Shown here one piece after another: positions 9,228 through 17,790 of a DNA stretch of 64,000 nucleotides. How positions within the stretch are numbered: the first letter of the stretch is position 1; every line of letters starts with the position of its first letter. Under the pieces are notes generated by a model that searched no databases, was not told the origin of the DNA, and saw only the letters and a list, made by a program, of their open reading frames with translations. Where the stretch lies: contig NZ_CP071246.1 of the NCBI RefSeq assembly GCF_021496665.1, forward strand, positions 248,001-312,000, given 5' to 3'. The position numbers and the translations under genes were made by a program. Origin of the DNA: Corynebacterium sp. CNCTC7651. Its GTDB lineage: Bacteria; Actinomycetota; Actinomycetes; Mycobacteriales; Mycobacteriaceae.

Positions 9228-9921
9228 ACGGGTCCCACGGTTGAGCCGGGTGCTCACGCCTAAACGCCATTATGCGGTGGAAAATCTCCGCGGAGCTGGC
9301 GTTGTTGCGGTTGCCCTGGGTAGCCGCAAGTGAGTTTGCCGCGTCCGCGGGAAGCTCATCGGGAGCGAACACACCTGGTATGAGCACCTGGGCGAGGAAC
9401 GACGGGTCTGCTGTGGCGGCGCCGACGTAGCGCGCCGCATGCGCCTGGGATGCGTCGATCCGGGTCCAGTCGACAGACCAGCCGGCAGCGCGCAGCATCT
9501 GGTCAAAGTAGAAGCGCTGGGTGCGGGAGTTTCCGTCGCGGAACGGGTGGACGATGGTGAGCTCGCTCCAATGGTCCGCCACCGTGCGCACGGCGGCCTC
9601 CTTGTCAGTAGCAGAGACAGGCATTTTTGCGATGCGTTTCATCACCCGGTCCAGTTCCGCCTCCACGTACTGCGCGCGGCACATTGCCATACCCATCGCG
9701 CCGACCTCAGTCGTGCGCACCTCCCCGGCCCAGGGATAGATGTCCTGCATGAGGTAGCGATGGACGTCGAGCAGTGTCTCGCGGGTGAACTCCGTCAATG
9801 GCGTAGAGTTTTCGAGTTCGCCCAGACGTTGGAGGGCCAGACGGCCGGCGACTCTTTCGAGATCGTGGGAATTAGCGAGGCCGAAAAAGTTTTCCGGTGG
9901 CCTCTTATCCTGCCGGGCCAT
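9202..9921 (-). CDS. Fic-family protein (putative AMP-transferase toxin)
   Basis: Fic enzymes usually transfer AMP from ATP to a hydroxyl side chain of a target protein. The complete active-site motif HPFRDGNSRTQR is at residues 125-136 of 239, with His125 as catalytic base and both arginines kept, so the enzyme looks active. The flap region with a TEVGAMGM-like strand precedes it. The ATG overlaps the stop of the antitoxin gene by one base (TAATG), which marks a coupled class I Fic toxin-antitoxin pair. The 3' end overlaps the convergent lipoprotein gene. Confidence 0.88.
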   Translation of the reverse strand: MARQDKRPPENFFGLANSHDLERVAGRLALQRLGELENSTPLTEFTRETLLDVHRYLMQDIYPWAGEVRTTEVGAMGMAMCRAQYVEAELDRVMKRIAKMPVSATDKEAAVRTVADHWSELTIVHPFRDGNSRTQRFYFDQMLRAAGWSVDWTRIDASQAHAARYVGAATADPSFLAQVLIPGVFAPDELPADAANSLAATQGNRNNASSAEIFHRIMAFRREHPAQPWDPSIAEEPAR

Positions 9922-10148
9922 TAAGCAGAGACCGCTCCTGCGATACGGCGGCGGAGCTCCATCGCCTGCGACGAGTCACCGAGGCCCTCGCTCTCGAGCA
10001 CCGAGAGGATGGCCTCATCTACGGAGATCTCGCCCCGAAGCTGCTGGCGGAGAAGAGCCTCGTCCTCAGCAGACATGGCTTGGCCCGCCATGACCATGGA
10101 AGCGTTCACGGCGGCGACTTTCTGGTCTTCGTTGCGCGGGTCAGTCAT
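9921..10148 (-). CDS. VbhA-type antitoxin of the Fic pair, with an altered inhibitory motif
   Basis: A 75 aa helical protein located directly upstream of fic, as class I antitoxins are. It resembles VbhA-family proteins through NASMVMAG, a linker and an SAEDEALLRQQLRGEISVDEAI segment. The inhibitory motif in this family is S/T-x-x-x-E-G/N. Here the aligned residues are Ser17, Ala21 (codon GCG) and Gly22, so the inhibitory glutamate appears to be missing. Its start is supported by a leaderless -10 hexamer 7 bases upstream. Confidence 0.75.
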   Translation of the reverse strand: MTDPRNEDQKVAAVNASMVMAGQAMSAEDEALLRQQLRGEISVDEAILSVLESEGLGDSSQAMELRRRIAGAVSA

Positions 10149-10155
10149 GAAATGA

Positions 10156-10161
10156 ATTTTA
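10156..10161 (-). promoter_or_regulatory. -10 element of the antitoxin-fic operon
   Basis: On the minus strand TAAAAT lies 7 bases before the ATG, giving the antitoxin-fic pair its own probably leaderless promoter. No terminator is seen between thiD and this point, so read-through from thiD is also possible. Confidence 0.5.
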
Positions 10162-10185
10162 CCTGCTCAAGGGCGGGAACGGGAT

Positions 10186-11025
10186 TTAGGCCCCTTCGCC
10201 CGCCAGGCGGTACAGGCGGTGGAAGTGGTGCACCGGGCCGTGGCCTTTGCCCACGTTGAGCTCGTCGGCGTGGGCAATTGCCTCGTGCAGCCAGGCGGAG
10301 GTCCAGCGCAGGGCGGCGCCGGCATCGCCGTCAACCGCCAGGCGCGCCGCGAGTGCGGACGATAGCGAGCAGCCGGTGCCGTGGGTGTTCTTCGTGTCCA
10401 CGCGGGGAACCTCCGCGATCTCGACCGAGCCGTCGGGCCCGACCAGCGCGTTTGAGGCCATGCCGGAGTCGAGGTGGCCGCCCTTGACCACAACGGCCAC
10501 GCCGGATTCGGCGGCGAATGCGCGGCCCTGCTCAATCGCGGCATCGAAGTCCGCCGCTTCCGCGTTTCCCGTCAGCACCGCTAGCTCAGGGATGTTCGGA
10601 GTGACCACCGTCGCGTGGTCGCGCACGAACTGGCGAAGCGCTTCCTCAGCGTCCGCGGTGAGCAGCCGGTCGCCCGAGGTGGCAACCATGACCGGGTCCA
10701 CAACCACCACGGGCACGTCCTGCCCGGCAAGGAATTCGGACACGGTCGCGGTCGTTTCAGCGTCGCCGAGCATGCCGATCTTCACTGCGTCCACCGCAAC
10801 ATCGTCGAACACCGCCGCGAGCTGCGCCCGGAGGAAGGCCTGCGGCGGGGTGTGGATCTCACGCACGCCCTGTGTGTTCTGTGCGACCAGCGAGGTAACC
10901 ACGCACATGCCGTACCCGCCGGCGGCGGCGATGGATTTCAGGTCTGCCTGGATGCCGGCGCCACCCGTTGGGTCAGTGCCGGCAATGGAGAGGACGTTGG
11001 GGATTGTTACAGCGACGTGTGCCAT
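10186..11025 (-). CDS. thiD: Hydroxymethylpyrimidine/phosphomethylpyrimidine kinase
   Basis: Phosphorylates HMP and HMP-P in the pyrimidine branch of thiamine biosynthesis. The 279 aa protein has the ribokinase-like fold signatures: N-terminal SIAGTDPTGGAGIQADLK, central VVDPVMVATSGDRLL, and C-terminal NTHGTGCSLSSALAA with the catalytic anion-hole Cys. It is a stand-alone ThiD without a fused ThiE domain. The ATG has a -10-like TACGCT 7 bases upstream. Confidence 0.93.
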   Translation of the reverse strand: MAHVAVTIPNVLSIAGTDPTGGAGIQADLKSIAAAGGYGMCVVTSLVAQNTQGVREIHTPPQAFLRAQLAAVFDDVAVDAVKIGMLGDAETTATVSEFLAGQDVPVVVVDPVMVATSGDRLLTADAEEALRQFVRDHATVVTPNIPELAVLTGNAEAADFDAAIEQGRAFAAESGVAVVVKGGHLDSGMASNALVGPDGSVEIAEVPRVDTKNTHGTGCSLSSALAARLAVDGDAGAALRWTSAWLHEAIAHADELNVGKGHGPVHHFHRLYRLAGEGA

Positions 11026-11032
11026 TTGCCCA

Positions 11033-11038
11033 AGCGTA
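11033..11038 (-). promoter_or_regulatory. thiD -10 element (leaderless)
   Basis: TACGCT on the minus strand, 7 bases before the thiD ATG, with no ribosome-binding site between. No TPP riboswitch-like leader fits in the 24 bp gap. Confidence 0.4.
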
Positions 11039-11049
11039 CCGAAAGGCAG

Positions 11050-12648
11050 CTACCGGGCCGCGACGGCGATTTTCTCCGCGAAGCGGTCATAATCCGCGCG
11101 GATCGCCTCCAGCGGCTCCACTACCGCCGTCTGCGAAATCGCGGCCACTTCTCTCTGCACGGCCTGGCGCGTGCGCCGTTTCACCCCGGAGCCGATGGCC
11201 CCGCCGAATATCGCTGTGATCAACCCGATGACTAGGCCAGTGAGCAACCCGGCCATGATCAGCAGCGTCGGGATGGGCCACCCTTCCACCTCGGGCACGA
11301 GATCCGCGCCGAGCAGCGGGGTGAGCACCCCGGGCACCATCGCAACCAGCAGGTACCAGATCACGCCCACCAGCGCGGCGAGCAGCGCCAGCCACTGCAG
11401 CACAGTGAGCACGCTCCAGCCCTTCGACGGCTCCGCCGGCAGACGAGTGCGGGCTACAGCGCGGTCCAATTCGGCTGGCAGCGCCTGCGAAATCTGCTCC
11501 GTCCTATCTGCCACCGCCGTGCCCCACGCGTGCGGCAGTCCCGCGGCCGCCGCGGCGGAGTACTCACGCAGGCCTCGGTTCGCCACGGCCTTCGAAGCAG
11601 CGTCCAGTTCGGGCATGGACGTGCGGTGCACACCGACCGTGTCGGCCTCTTCCCGCAGCCCCAGGCGCTTGAGCGGGTCTGGCCTGAACCGCGTGATCCA
11701 GGAGGTGAGCAACCACCCCGTCCGCTCGTGCAGGCGCTTGCGGTACGCCGCCGCCGTCGTCTCGGCGATGCGCTCCGCGCCAGCCGCCTGCGCAAGCGTC
11801 GCGTCCATGGAGCGCTTGGCTTGCTTATCGACGCTCCCTGCCTTGCCCAAAGCCGAGAAATCCCGCGTCACGGCGTGAATATCGGCCTCGATGCGCGCGG
11901 ACTGCGCCGTGTGGGCCTTCGCCACCTTCGCAATCGCCGCGCGGATGTCCTCGATGCCGTACCCGGTGACGGTGGAGGTGGGGATGACGCGCACTTTCGA
12001 GAGACCGTCGTTACGCAAAAGCTCCTCGAAGGAGCGCGCGACGGTGGGCACGTCGCTCGCGTGGAGCAGGTCCGCCTTGTTCAGCACCGCGAGGGTGACG
12101 GCGGAGTGGGAGGCGTGGGGGCGGATGAACTCGTCGTGGATCACGCTATCCGCGTACTTCTCCGGATCGGATACCCACACCAGGACATCCACTTGGCCGG
12201 CGAGGCGCTCGGCGATGGCGCGGTTCGATGCCTCAACTGAGTCGAAGTCCGGCAGGTCCAAGAGAATCAGCGGTCCCGCGCCGGGCGCGAATTCGCCGGG
12301 GCGGGTGCGGCGGTCCTCCACGCCCAGCCAGTCCAGCAGCTGCTCTGAGCCTTCCGGTTGCCAGATCGCGGCGAGCGGGGAGGACGTGGTGGGGCGGCGC
12401 GCCGCGGCCTTGCCCAGGTCCTCGCCTACGACGGCGTTGAACAGGCTCGTCTTGCCGGAACCGGTGGCGCCGAAGAAGCCGACAACGGTGTGGTCGCCGG
12501 ATAGCGCGCGGCGCTCAGCGCCGGCTGTAGCCACTTGCTGAATGCGGGCGAGCTGACCCTGCGGGAGGTACGGCTGGGCGAGCTGAGCGGCCTCATCGAG
12601 CGCAGTGAGACGGTCGCCCAAAGGCGCGGTGCGTTTGAACATCGCCAT
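11050..12648 (-). CDS. Dynamin-like/YfjP-type membrane GTPase, second of a pair
   Basis: A 532 aa GTPase of unknown role. P-loop GATGSGKT is at residues 60-67, the switch II region LLDLPDFDSVE follows, and NKAD is the G4 base-specificity motif. Two hydrophobic segments lie in the C-terminal third (about 405-430 and 445-475), so it is likely membrane-anchored. Its ATG directly abuts the stop of the upstream 626 aa GTPase gene, implying one transcript and a joint function, as in known paired bacterial dynamin-like proteins. No precise function can be given. Confidence 0.8.
   Translation of the reverse strand: MAMFKRTAPLGDRLTALDEAAQLAQPYLPQGQLARIQQVATAGAERRALSGDHTVVGFFGATGSGKTSLFNAVVGEDLGKAAARRPTTSSPLAAIWQPEGSEQLLDWLGVEDRRTRPGEFAPGAGPLILLDLPDFDSVEASNRAIAERLAGQVDVLVWVSDPEKYADSVIHDEFIRPHASHSAVTLAVLNKADLLHASDVPTVARSFEELLRNDGLSKVRVIPTSTVTGYGIEDIRAAIAKVAKAHTAQSARIEADIHAVTRDFSALGKAGSVDKQAKRSMDATLAQAAGAERIAETTAAAYRKRLHERTGWLLTSWITRFRPDPLKRLGLREEADTVGVHRTSMPELDAASKAVANRGLREYSAAAAAGLPHAWGTAVADRTEQISQALPAELDRAVARTRLPAEPSKGWSVLTVLQWLALLAALVGVIWYLLVAMVPGVLTPLLGADLVPEVEGWPIPTLLIMAGLLTGLVIGLITAIFGGAIGSGVKRRTRQAVQREVAAISQTAVVEPLEAIRADYDRFAEKIAVAAR
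11823..11833 (-). repeat. CGTCGATAAGC dispersed motif, copy 2
   Basis: Exact 11-mer on the minus strand inside the 532 aa GTPase gene. Confidence 0.7.
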
Positions 12649-14529
12649 CTACTTGCCCCCCTGGGCGCCAAACGTGCCGCGCAGTTGGTCGAAGAGGCCG
12701 CGCAGCGTACCGTGGTCGAAGCTCTCCTGCACGTCTTCGCGCACAGCCGGCAGCGCAGCGGCCGGTTGTGCGGGGGAGAGGATACCGGGGAAGCGCTCGT
12801 CCACACTCGTGCGCGCCTCCTTCGCCGCCGTGCGCAGGTTCTCGGCCGAAGTGCCAGAGAGCAGCGGGTCGGTGAGCGCGTAGTACCTCTCGCGCTCCTC
12901 GCGCAGCAGCCCATCCAGGCGCTGGTTCAAGTCATTTCGTGCATCCGTGGCCATGCGGCGCACGGTGTCCTCGCCGAAGATGGTCTCCAAAAGCTTCTGG
13001 CCAACCACAGCGGAACCACCCGCAATGGCAACCTCGCCGCCCGTGATACCGGCGGTGGTGGAGAAGACCATGAGCATCAGCGCGACGGTGACCACGTTGA
13101 GGCCGAGCGACATGATGCGTGCGCGCTGACGCTTCTCGCCTGCGGTGTCTTGGATGCGATCGAGGATGGAGCCCTGCCACTCGCGCACCAGCTGAGCGGC
13201 CCGCGCGTCAATGTCCGCGCTCGCGCGTGCGAGCGACGGATCTGCACCCTCGCGCAGCTGCGGTGCAACGGCACCGACGTGGGACCAGGACCTGGCCGCC
13301 GCGGTATCCGCGGCATCCACAATCACTGCGTGAAGGCCGGATTCCAGCTCCGTCTCCACCTCGCGCAGCGGTGCCGGCTCACCGCTGAAGAAGCTGCCCA
13401 CCTTGTCCACGGCCTGGGAGAACCAGCGCTCGAAGCCGCGGAACACGTCCGAGGTGCCCACCACGTCCTGCCAGCGGTCCATCACCTCGGTGCGCAGCAT
13501 CTTGCCGTCCGAGGTGGCGTCGATGATGCTGGCGTGCGCCGTCTTGTACTGCTCGAAGATCGAGGCGTCGAGCTGGTTGGCGAAGTCCTCGCGGCGCTGG
13601 CGGGTCTCAATCAGACCGTCCACACGCTCCAGCGCGCCTTCCACCGCACCCGCGACCGTCTTGCCGGCCACGGCGCGCCGGGCGGCGGAATCATCCGCGA
13701 GTTGGCCCAGGTAATCACGCAGCGGCTGCACCAATTCAGCCGCGAGGAATTCATCCTGCGCGTCTTTGCCCTGTCCGTCTTTGCCCAGCCCCGGCACGAA
13801 CGGCACCGTGAACACCGTTGCGCCCCCGAGGCCCGCCTCACCCATCATGCGGCGCAGATCAGAAGGCACGGTCTGCGCGGACACCTCGTCCAGGCGGTTG
13901 AGCACGACCACAACCTCAATGCCGCGCGAGGCCGCGTCATGCAGGAAGTTCCACACCAGCTGGTCCGCGTAGCGGGCCGGGGTGGTGACAAAAATCCACA
14001 GGTCGGCGGCAGCCAGCAGCTGGGAGGCGAGAGCGCGGTTGCGGTCGTCGATGGAGTCGAAATCCGGGGCGTCGAGAAGCGAAAGCCCGGCGGGAATGCT
14101 GGTGGTCTCCACAATGCGCAGCGTGGTGGATTGCTCGTTGCCCGCGCCGTGGGAGCGTGCGAGTCCGGGCAGCACCTGCGGTGAGTTGAACCAGTCGGCG
14201 TCCGCCGGGTTGGCCACTAGGACCGGCTGGCGGGTGGTGGGGCGGATGACGCCGGGATTGGACACGCGCTCCCGCAGCATGGCGTTGACCAGGGTGGACT
14301 TGCCTGAACCAGTGGAGCCGCCGATGACGGCGAGCAGCGGCGCATCCAGGTTGGCCAGGCGGGGGATGATGTAATCGTCGAACTGGTTGACCACGGCCTG
14401 CGCTTCCGCTTGGGCATCAGCCGGCAGCGTGGTGGTGGCAAGCGCGTCGCGCAGGTCCTTGACGGCGAGGGTCGGGTCCTCGTGGGACTCGCGGGCGGCA
14501 TCGGGCACGGGGGTGTTCACCCTGCCCAT
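12649..14529 (-). CDS. Dynamin-like/YfjP-type membrane GTPase, first of a pair
   Basis: A 626 aa GTPase. The P-loop GSTGSGKS is at residues 71-78, switch II LLDAPDFDSIDD and G4 NRLD follow. Two hydrophobic stretches occur around residues 470-510, with long helical regions before and after. It is only distantly similar to the downstream partner: the shared parts are mainly the G-domain and the rear membrane segments. It lies 12 bp after the formate/nitrite channel gene on the same strand. Dynamin-like proteins remodel membranes, but that role here is inference from family resemblance. Confidence 0.8.
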   Translation of the reverse strand: MGRVNTPVPDAARESHEDPTLAVKDLRDALATTTLPADAQAEAQAVVNQFDDYIIPRLANLDAPLLAVIGGSTGSGKSTLVNAMLRERVSNPGVIRPTTRQPVLVANPADADWFNSPQVLPGLARSHGAGNEQSTTLRIVETTSIPAGLSLLDAPDFDSIDDRNRALASQLLAAADLWIFVTTPARYADQLVWNFLHDAASRGIEVVVVLNRLDEVSAQTVPSDLRRMMGEAGLGGATVFTVPFVPGLGKDGQGKDAQDEFLAAELVQPLRDYLGQLADDSAARRAVAGKTVAGAVEGALERVDGLIETRQRREDFANQLDASIFEQYKTAHASIIDATSDGKMLRTEVMDRWQDVVGTSDVFRGFERWFSQAVDKVGSFFSGEPAPLREVETELESGLHAVIVDAADTAAARSWSHVGAVAPQLREGADPSLARASADIDARAAQLVREWQGSILDRIQDTAGEKRQRARIMSLGLNVVTVALMLMVFSTTAGITGGEVAIAGGSAVVGQKLLETIFGEDTVRRMATDARNDLNQRLDGLLREERERYYALTDPLLSGTSAENLRTAAKEARTSVDERFPGILSPAQPAAALPAVREDVQESFDHGTLRGLFDQLRGTFGAQGGK

Positions 14530-14541
14530 TGTGGCAGATGG

Positions 14542-15333
14542 TTAGTCCCTGTAGTTGGTCTTGGTGAGGTTCAGCCAGCCGTAGATGCCGCCCATGATCA
14601 AGCCGCCGCCGACGAAGTTGCCCACCCACACGATGGTCCAGTGGCGCGCGATGTTGCCGACTGTGTAGCCGGGGATAGCGTCCGGCCCGAACTCGAAACC
14701 GGTCAACGCCGTAAGGACGAAGTTGGCAATCGAGTGCTCGTAGCTCATCGCGGCGAAGGCCGGGATAATGATGATCACGCCCAGCAGTTTTGCAGTGAAG
14801 TCCTTTCCTGCTTGGGTGGAAAGCATGAACGCGATGTTGACCACGATGTTGGCCAACACGGCTTCGATGAACAGCGTGCCGCTGGGTTTTTCGAGCTTGG
14901 CAACCATCAAGTTGTAGATGAAGCTGTCCGTCGTCACCGCCTCCCCAATCGTGGTGTTGGCGATCAGCGCCGTCACCAGCACGCCGCCGATGAGGTTGAA
15001 CAGGGTAACGAAGCACACGATGGCGAAGCCCTTGCTCACGGTGTTCTTCCGGTGGATGGCCCCGTACGTCATAAACATCATGTCGCCCGTGGCCAGCTCA
15101 CCTTGCAGCACCACGATGATGTAGAGGGTGGCGGCAAAGAGCGAGGCGAACGCGTACCTGCCCATGCCGGGGGCAACAGCCTCCACCGTCGTGGCAGTGT
15201 TGGCCGCGAACGCCGTCATGATGCCCAGGAACAGGCCCGCAAGCATCGCCCTCACCGCGAAACGCGCCGGCTCCTGGGTGAAAAGGTCGAGTTTGTTCCT
15301 GATGGCCCTGTCGGCAGACTCCTGGAAGATCAC
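14542..15333 (-). CDS. Formate/nitrite transporter family channel, copy 1
   Basis: FNT pentameric channel for formate, nitrite or related small anions, 263 aa with six predicted TM helices. Family features visible are the ELATGDMMF filter-region motif and the second-repeat FIEAVLANIVVN segment. The frame is open to 15477, but alignment with the paralogue at 16984 puts the N-terminus at the GTG at 15333 (VIFQESADRAIRNKLDLF). Residues further upstream have no match. It is transcribed away from rplN. Confidence 0.85.
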   Translation of the reverse strand: MIFQESADRAIRNKLDLFTQEPARFAVRAMLAGLFLGIMTAFAANTATTVEAVAPGMGRYAFASLFAATLYIIVVLQGELATGDMMFMTYGAIHRKNTVSKGFAIVCFVTLFNLIGGVLVTALIANTTIGEAVTTDSFIYNLMVAKLEKPSGTLFIEAVLANIVVNIAFMLSTQAGKDFTAKLLGVIIIIPAFAAMSYEHSIANFVLTALTGFEFGPDAIPGYTVGNIARHWTIVWVGNFVGGGLIMGGIYGWLNLTKTNYRD

Positions 15334-15613
15334 AGAAGTGAAACTAGTGGAAGTGCATAGCCGCCGCCCGCTGGCCCCTCGCGCGCCGCCGGATTTGGGG
15401 AATCGGCGCTGGTCGTGGTTCAATACCGGAGTTGTCTTGCGCTGGTCGGGTGCGACGCGCGTTTCCGAGTGAAACACCCGAGACCCTTCGACGGGAACGA
15501 ACCTAGAGAGTTCTCAACCGTTCGTCGATAAGCACAAGGCTCCGAGCAAACATTGACCACGTGCGTGCAGGACGGGAATCTGGCGCACATCGATCCAGGT
15601 CAGGAGACCAACT
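15334..15613. other. Intergenic region between FNT channel 1 and rplN
   Basis: A 280 bp divergent spacer that must contain the promoters of rplN and of the minus-strand channel gene. It carries one CGTCGATAAGC copy (15523-15533). No convincing -35/-10 pair, terminator or small gene could be assigned. Confidence 0.5.
15523..15533 (+). repeat. CGTCGATAAGC dispersed motif, copy 3
   Basis: Exact 11-mer in the intergenic region upstream of rplN. Confidence 0.7.
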
Positions 15614-15982
15614 GTGATTCAGCAAGAATCGCGTCTGAAGGTCGCCGACAACACTGGTGCACGCGAGCTGCTGTGCATCCGCGTTCTCGGCGGTTCTGTT
15701 CGACGCTTCGCCGGTATCGGCGACACGATTGTCGCCACCGTGAAGGAAGCTGCCCCGGGCGGCAACGTCAAGGAGGGCGAGGTTGTGCGCGCTGTTGTCG
15801 TGCGCGCCAAGAAGGAGACCCGTCGTCCGGACGGTTCCTACATCGCGTTCGATGAGAACGCAGCTGTTCTGATCAAGAACGACACCGAGCCGCGCGGTAC
15901 CCGTATCTTCGGTCCGGTTGCGCGTGAGCTGCGCGACAAGAAGTTCATGAAGATTGTTTCTCTCGCACCGGAGGTGATCTAA
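15614..15982 (+). CDS. rplN: 50S ribosomal protein L14
   Basis: L14 (122 aa, exact family length) sits at the subunit interface. It has a GTG start after a CAGGAGA ribosome-binding site and begins [24 protein letters not shown]. It is first in an rplN-rplX-rplE unit, the beginning of the spc operon, which here is separated from the S10 genes by 12 kb. Confidence 0.98.
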   Translation: MIQQESRLKVADNTGARELLCIRVLGGSVRRFAGIGDTIVATVKEAAPGGNVKEGEVVRAVVVRAKKETRRPDGSYIAFDENAAVLIKNDTEPRGTRIFGPVARELRDKKFMKIVSLAPEVI

Positions 15983-15985
15983 CCC

Positions 15986-16300
15986 ATGAAGATCAAGAAG
16001 GGCGACATGGTTCAGGTCATCGCCGGCAAGGACAAGGGCGCGCAGGGCAAGGTCATCGAGGCCTACCCGAAGCGTGAGAAGGTCCTGGTCGAGGGCGTGA
16101 ACCGCATCAAGAAGCACGTTGCAAACTCTTACAACGAGCGCGGCGCCGAGTCCGGCGGCATTGTGACCCAGGAGGCTCCGATCCACGTGTCCAACGTGAT
16201 GATCCTGGACTCCGACGGCAAGCCGACCCGCGTGGGCTACCGCTTCGATGAGGACGGCAAGAAGGTCCGCGTGGCCAAGTCGAACGGGAAGGACATCTAA
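15986..16300 (+). CDS. rplX: 50S ribosomal protein L24
   Basis: L24 (104 aa) starts assembly of the large subunit. The KOW motif region [20 protein letters not shown] is at the N-terminus. It is 3 bp after rplN and 2 bp before rplE. Confidence 0.97.
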   Translation: MKIKKGDMVQVIAGKDKGAQGKVIEAYPKREKVLVEGVNRIKKHVANSYNERGAESGGIVTQEAPIHVSNVMILDSDGKPTRVGYRFDEDGKKVRVAKSNGKDI

Positions 16301-16302
16301 CC

Positions 16303-16896
16303 ATGACTGAGACGACCGCTTCGACCAACTACACCCCGCGTCTGAAGACCCGCTACCAGGACGAGATCCGTACCAAGCTCAACGACGAGTTCAAGTACGA
16401 CAACGTCATGCAGATCCCGGGCCTGACCAAGATCGTTGTGAACATGGGTGTGGGCGACGCCGCCCGCGACTCCAAGGTGATCAACGGTGCGCTCGAGGAC
16501 CTGACCGCCATCACCGGCCAGAAGCCGCAGCTGCGCCGCGCCAAGAAGTCCATCGCGAACTTCAAGCTGCGCGAGGGCATGCCGATCGGCGCAAAGGTGA
16601 CCCTGCGCGGCGACCGCATGTGGGAGTTCCTTGACCGCCTGCTCACCGTCGCGCTGCCGCGTATTCGTGACTTCCGCGGCCTGAACGACAAGCAGTTCGA
16701 CGGCAACGGCAACTACACCTTCGGCCTGTCCGAGCAGACCATGTTCTACGAGATCGACATCGACAAGATCGATCGTGTCCGCGGCATGGACATCACCCTT
16801 GTCACCACCGCCACGAACGACGACGAGGGCCGCGCACTCCTGCGCCACCTCGGCTTCCCGTTCGCGGACAAGGACGGCAAGATGCAGCAGGCATAA
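16303..16896 (+). CDS. rplE: 50S ribosomal protein L5
   Basis: L5 (197 aa) binds 5S rRNA and contacts the P-site tRNA. Conserved segments include [16 protein letters not shown], the [26 protein letters not shown] region and the C-terminal [18 protein letters not shown]. It ends the rplN-rplX-rplE transcript and is followed by a terminator. Confidence 0.97.
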   Translation: MTETTASTNYTPRLKTRYQDEIRTKLNDEFKYDNVMQIPGLTKIVVNMGVGDAARDSKVINGALEDLTAITGQKPQLRRAKKSIANFKLREGMPIGAKVTLRGDRMWEFLDRLLTVALPRIRDFRGLNDKQFDGNGNYTFGLSEQTMFYEIDIDKIDRVRGMDITLVTTATNDDEGRALLRHLGFPFADKDGKMQQA

Positions 16897-16928
16897 GCCT
16901 CTGCACGGCGATTTGCCGCCAAGCTTTC

Positions 16929-16957
16929 AGCCCCTCTTCGGAGGGGCTTTTCGCTTT
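16929..16957 (+). terminator. Rho-independent terminator after rplE
   Basis: AGCCCCTC and GAGGGGCT form a stem closed by a TTCG tetraloop, followed by TTTTCGCTTTT. It ends the rplN-rplX-rplE unit before the second FNT gene. Confidence 0.93.
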
Positions 16958-16970
16958 TCGACGGCAGGTG

Positions 16971-16976
16971 TAATGT
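16971..16976 (+). promoter_or_regulatory. -10 element of FNT channel 2 (leaderless)
   Basis: TAATGT lies 7 bases before the ATG at 16984, with no ribosome-binding site. Confidence 0.5.
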
Positions 16977-16983
16977 CACCCAC

Positions 16984-17766
16984 ATGTCTCTCGCAGAAAC
17001 CCTAGATAAGGCCGCCGCCAAAAAGGTCGACCTCCTTGACAACGATTTCGGGCGCTTCGCCGTCCGCGCCGTCCTCGCCGGTGTCTACCTCACCGTGGCC
17101 ACCGCCTTTGCGGGCGTAGCCGGCAATGCGGTGGAGAAGCTGGCTCCCGGGTTGGGCGCGGTGGTCTTCGCGCTACTCTTCGGCTTCGGCCTTTTTGCCA
17201 TCGTGGTGCTGAACACCGAGCTGGCTACCGGCAACATGATGTTCGGCTCCTGGGCATCCACCAAAGGCAACCTGAGCTGGGGCAAGACCATCTGGTTTGT
17301 GGTAGCCGCCACCATCTTCAACCTCGTCGGCGCATTCATCGTCGCGGCGATTCTGAGCCAGTCCGCGAAGCTGGGGTCGATGGACAACACCCACCTCATT
17401 GCCACCCTCAGCGAGGGCAAGCTGGACAAGAGCGCATGGGGCGCGTTCATCGAGGCCGTGCTGGCGAACTTCGTGGTCAACATGGCCATTTTGATGGGCC
17501 TGCAGGCGAAGGAAGTAGTGTCCAAGTTCGTCGCCATCGTGCCCATCATCGCGATCTTCGTGGGCCTGGGCCTGGAACACATCATCGCGAACTTCTCGCT
17601 GATGACCATCACGATGTTCGCTGACCCGCTGCCGGATAACTTCACCGCCGGCGCAGTCGCTCTCAACTGGGCGATGGTGCTGCTGGGCAACTTCGTCGGC
17701 GGCGGTCTTGGGATCGGTGCCGTTTACGCCTGGTTGAACAAGACGCAGACGGTGTACAAGGACTAA
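16984..17766 (+). CDS. Formate/nitrite transporter family channel, copy 2
   Basis: FNT family channel of 260 aa, paralogous to the gene at 14542-15333. Shared blocks include FGRFAVRAVLAG, ELATGNMMFGS, FIEAVLANFVVNMAI and the C-terminal GNFVGGGLGIGAVYAWLNKT. Six TM helices are expected. It is followed convergently by an AhpD-like gene, and fdhD lies just beyond, so formate is a reasonable guess as substrate, but nitrite or other small anions are possible. Confidence 0.87.
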   Translation: MSLAETLDKAAAKKVDLLDNDFGRFAVRAVLAGVYLTVATAFAGVAGNAVEKLAPGLGAVVFALLFGFGLFAIVVLNTELATGNMMFGSWASTKGNLSWGKTIWFVVAATIFNLVGAFIVAAILSQSAKLGSMDNTHLIATLSEGKLDKSAWGAFIEAVLANFVVNMAILMGLQAKEVVSKFVAIVPIIAIFVGLGLEHIIANFSLMTITMFADPLPDNFTAGAVALNWAMVLLGNFVGGGLGIGAVYAWLNKTQTVYKD

Positions 17767-17790
17767 GCCCGCTCTAGGGGCATAGTCCGC

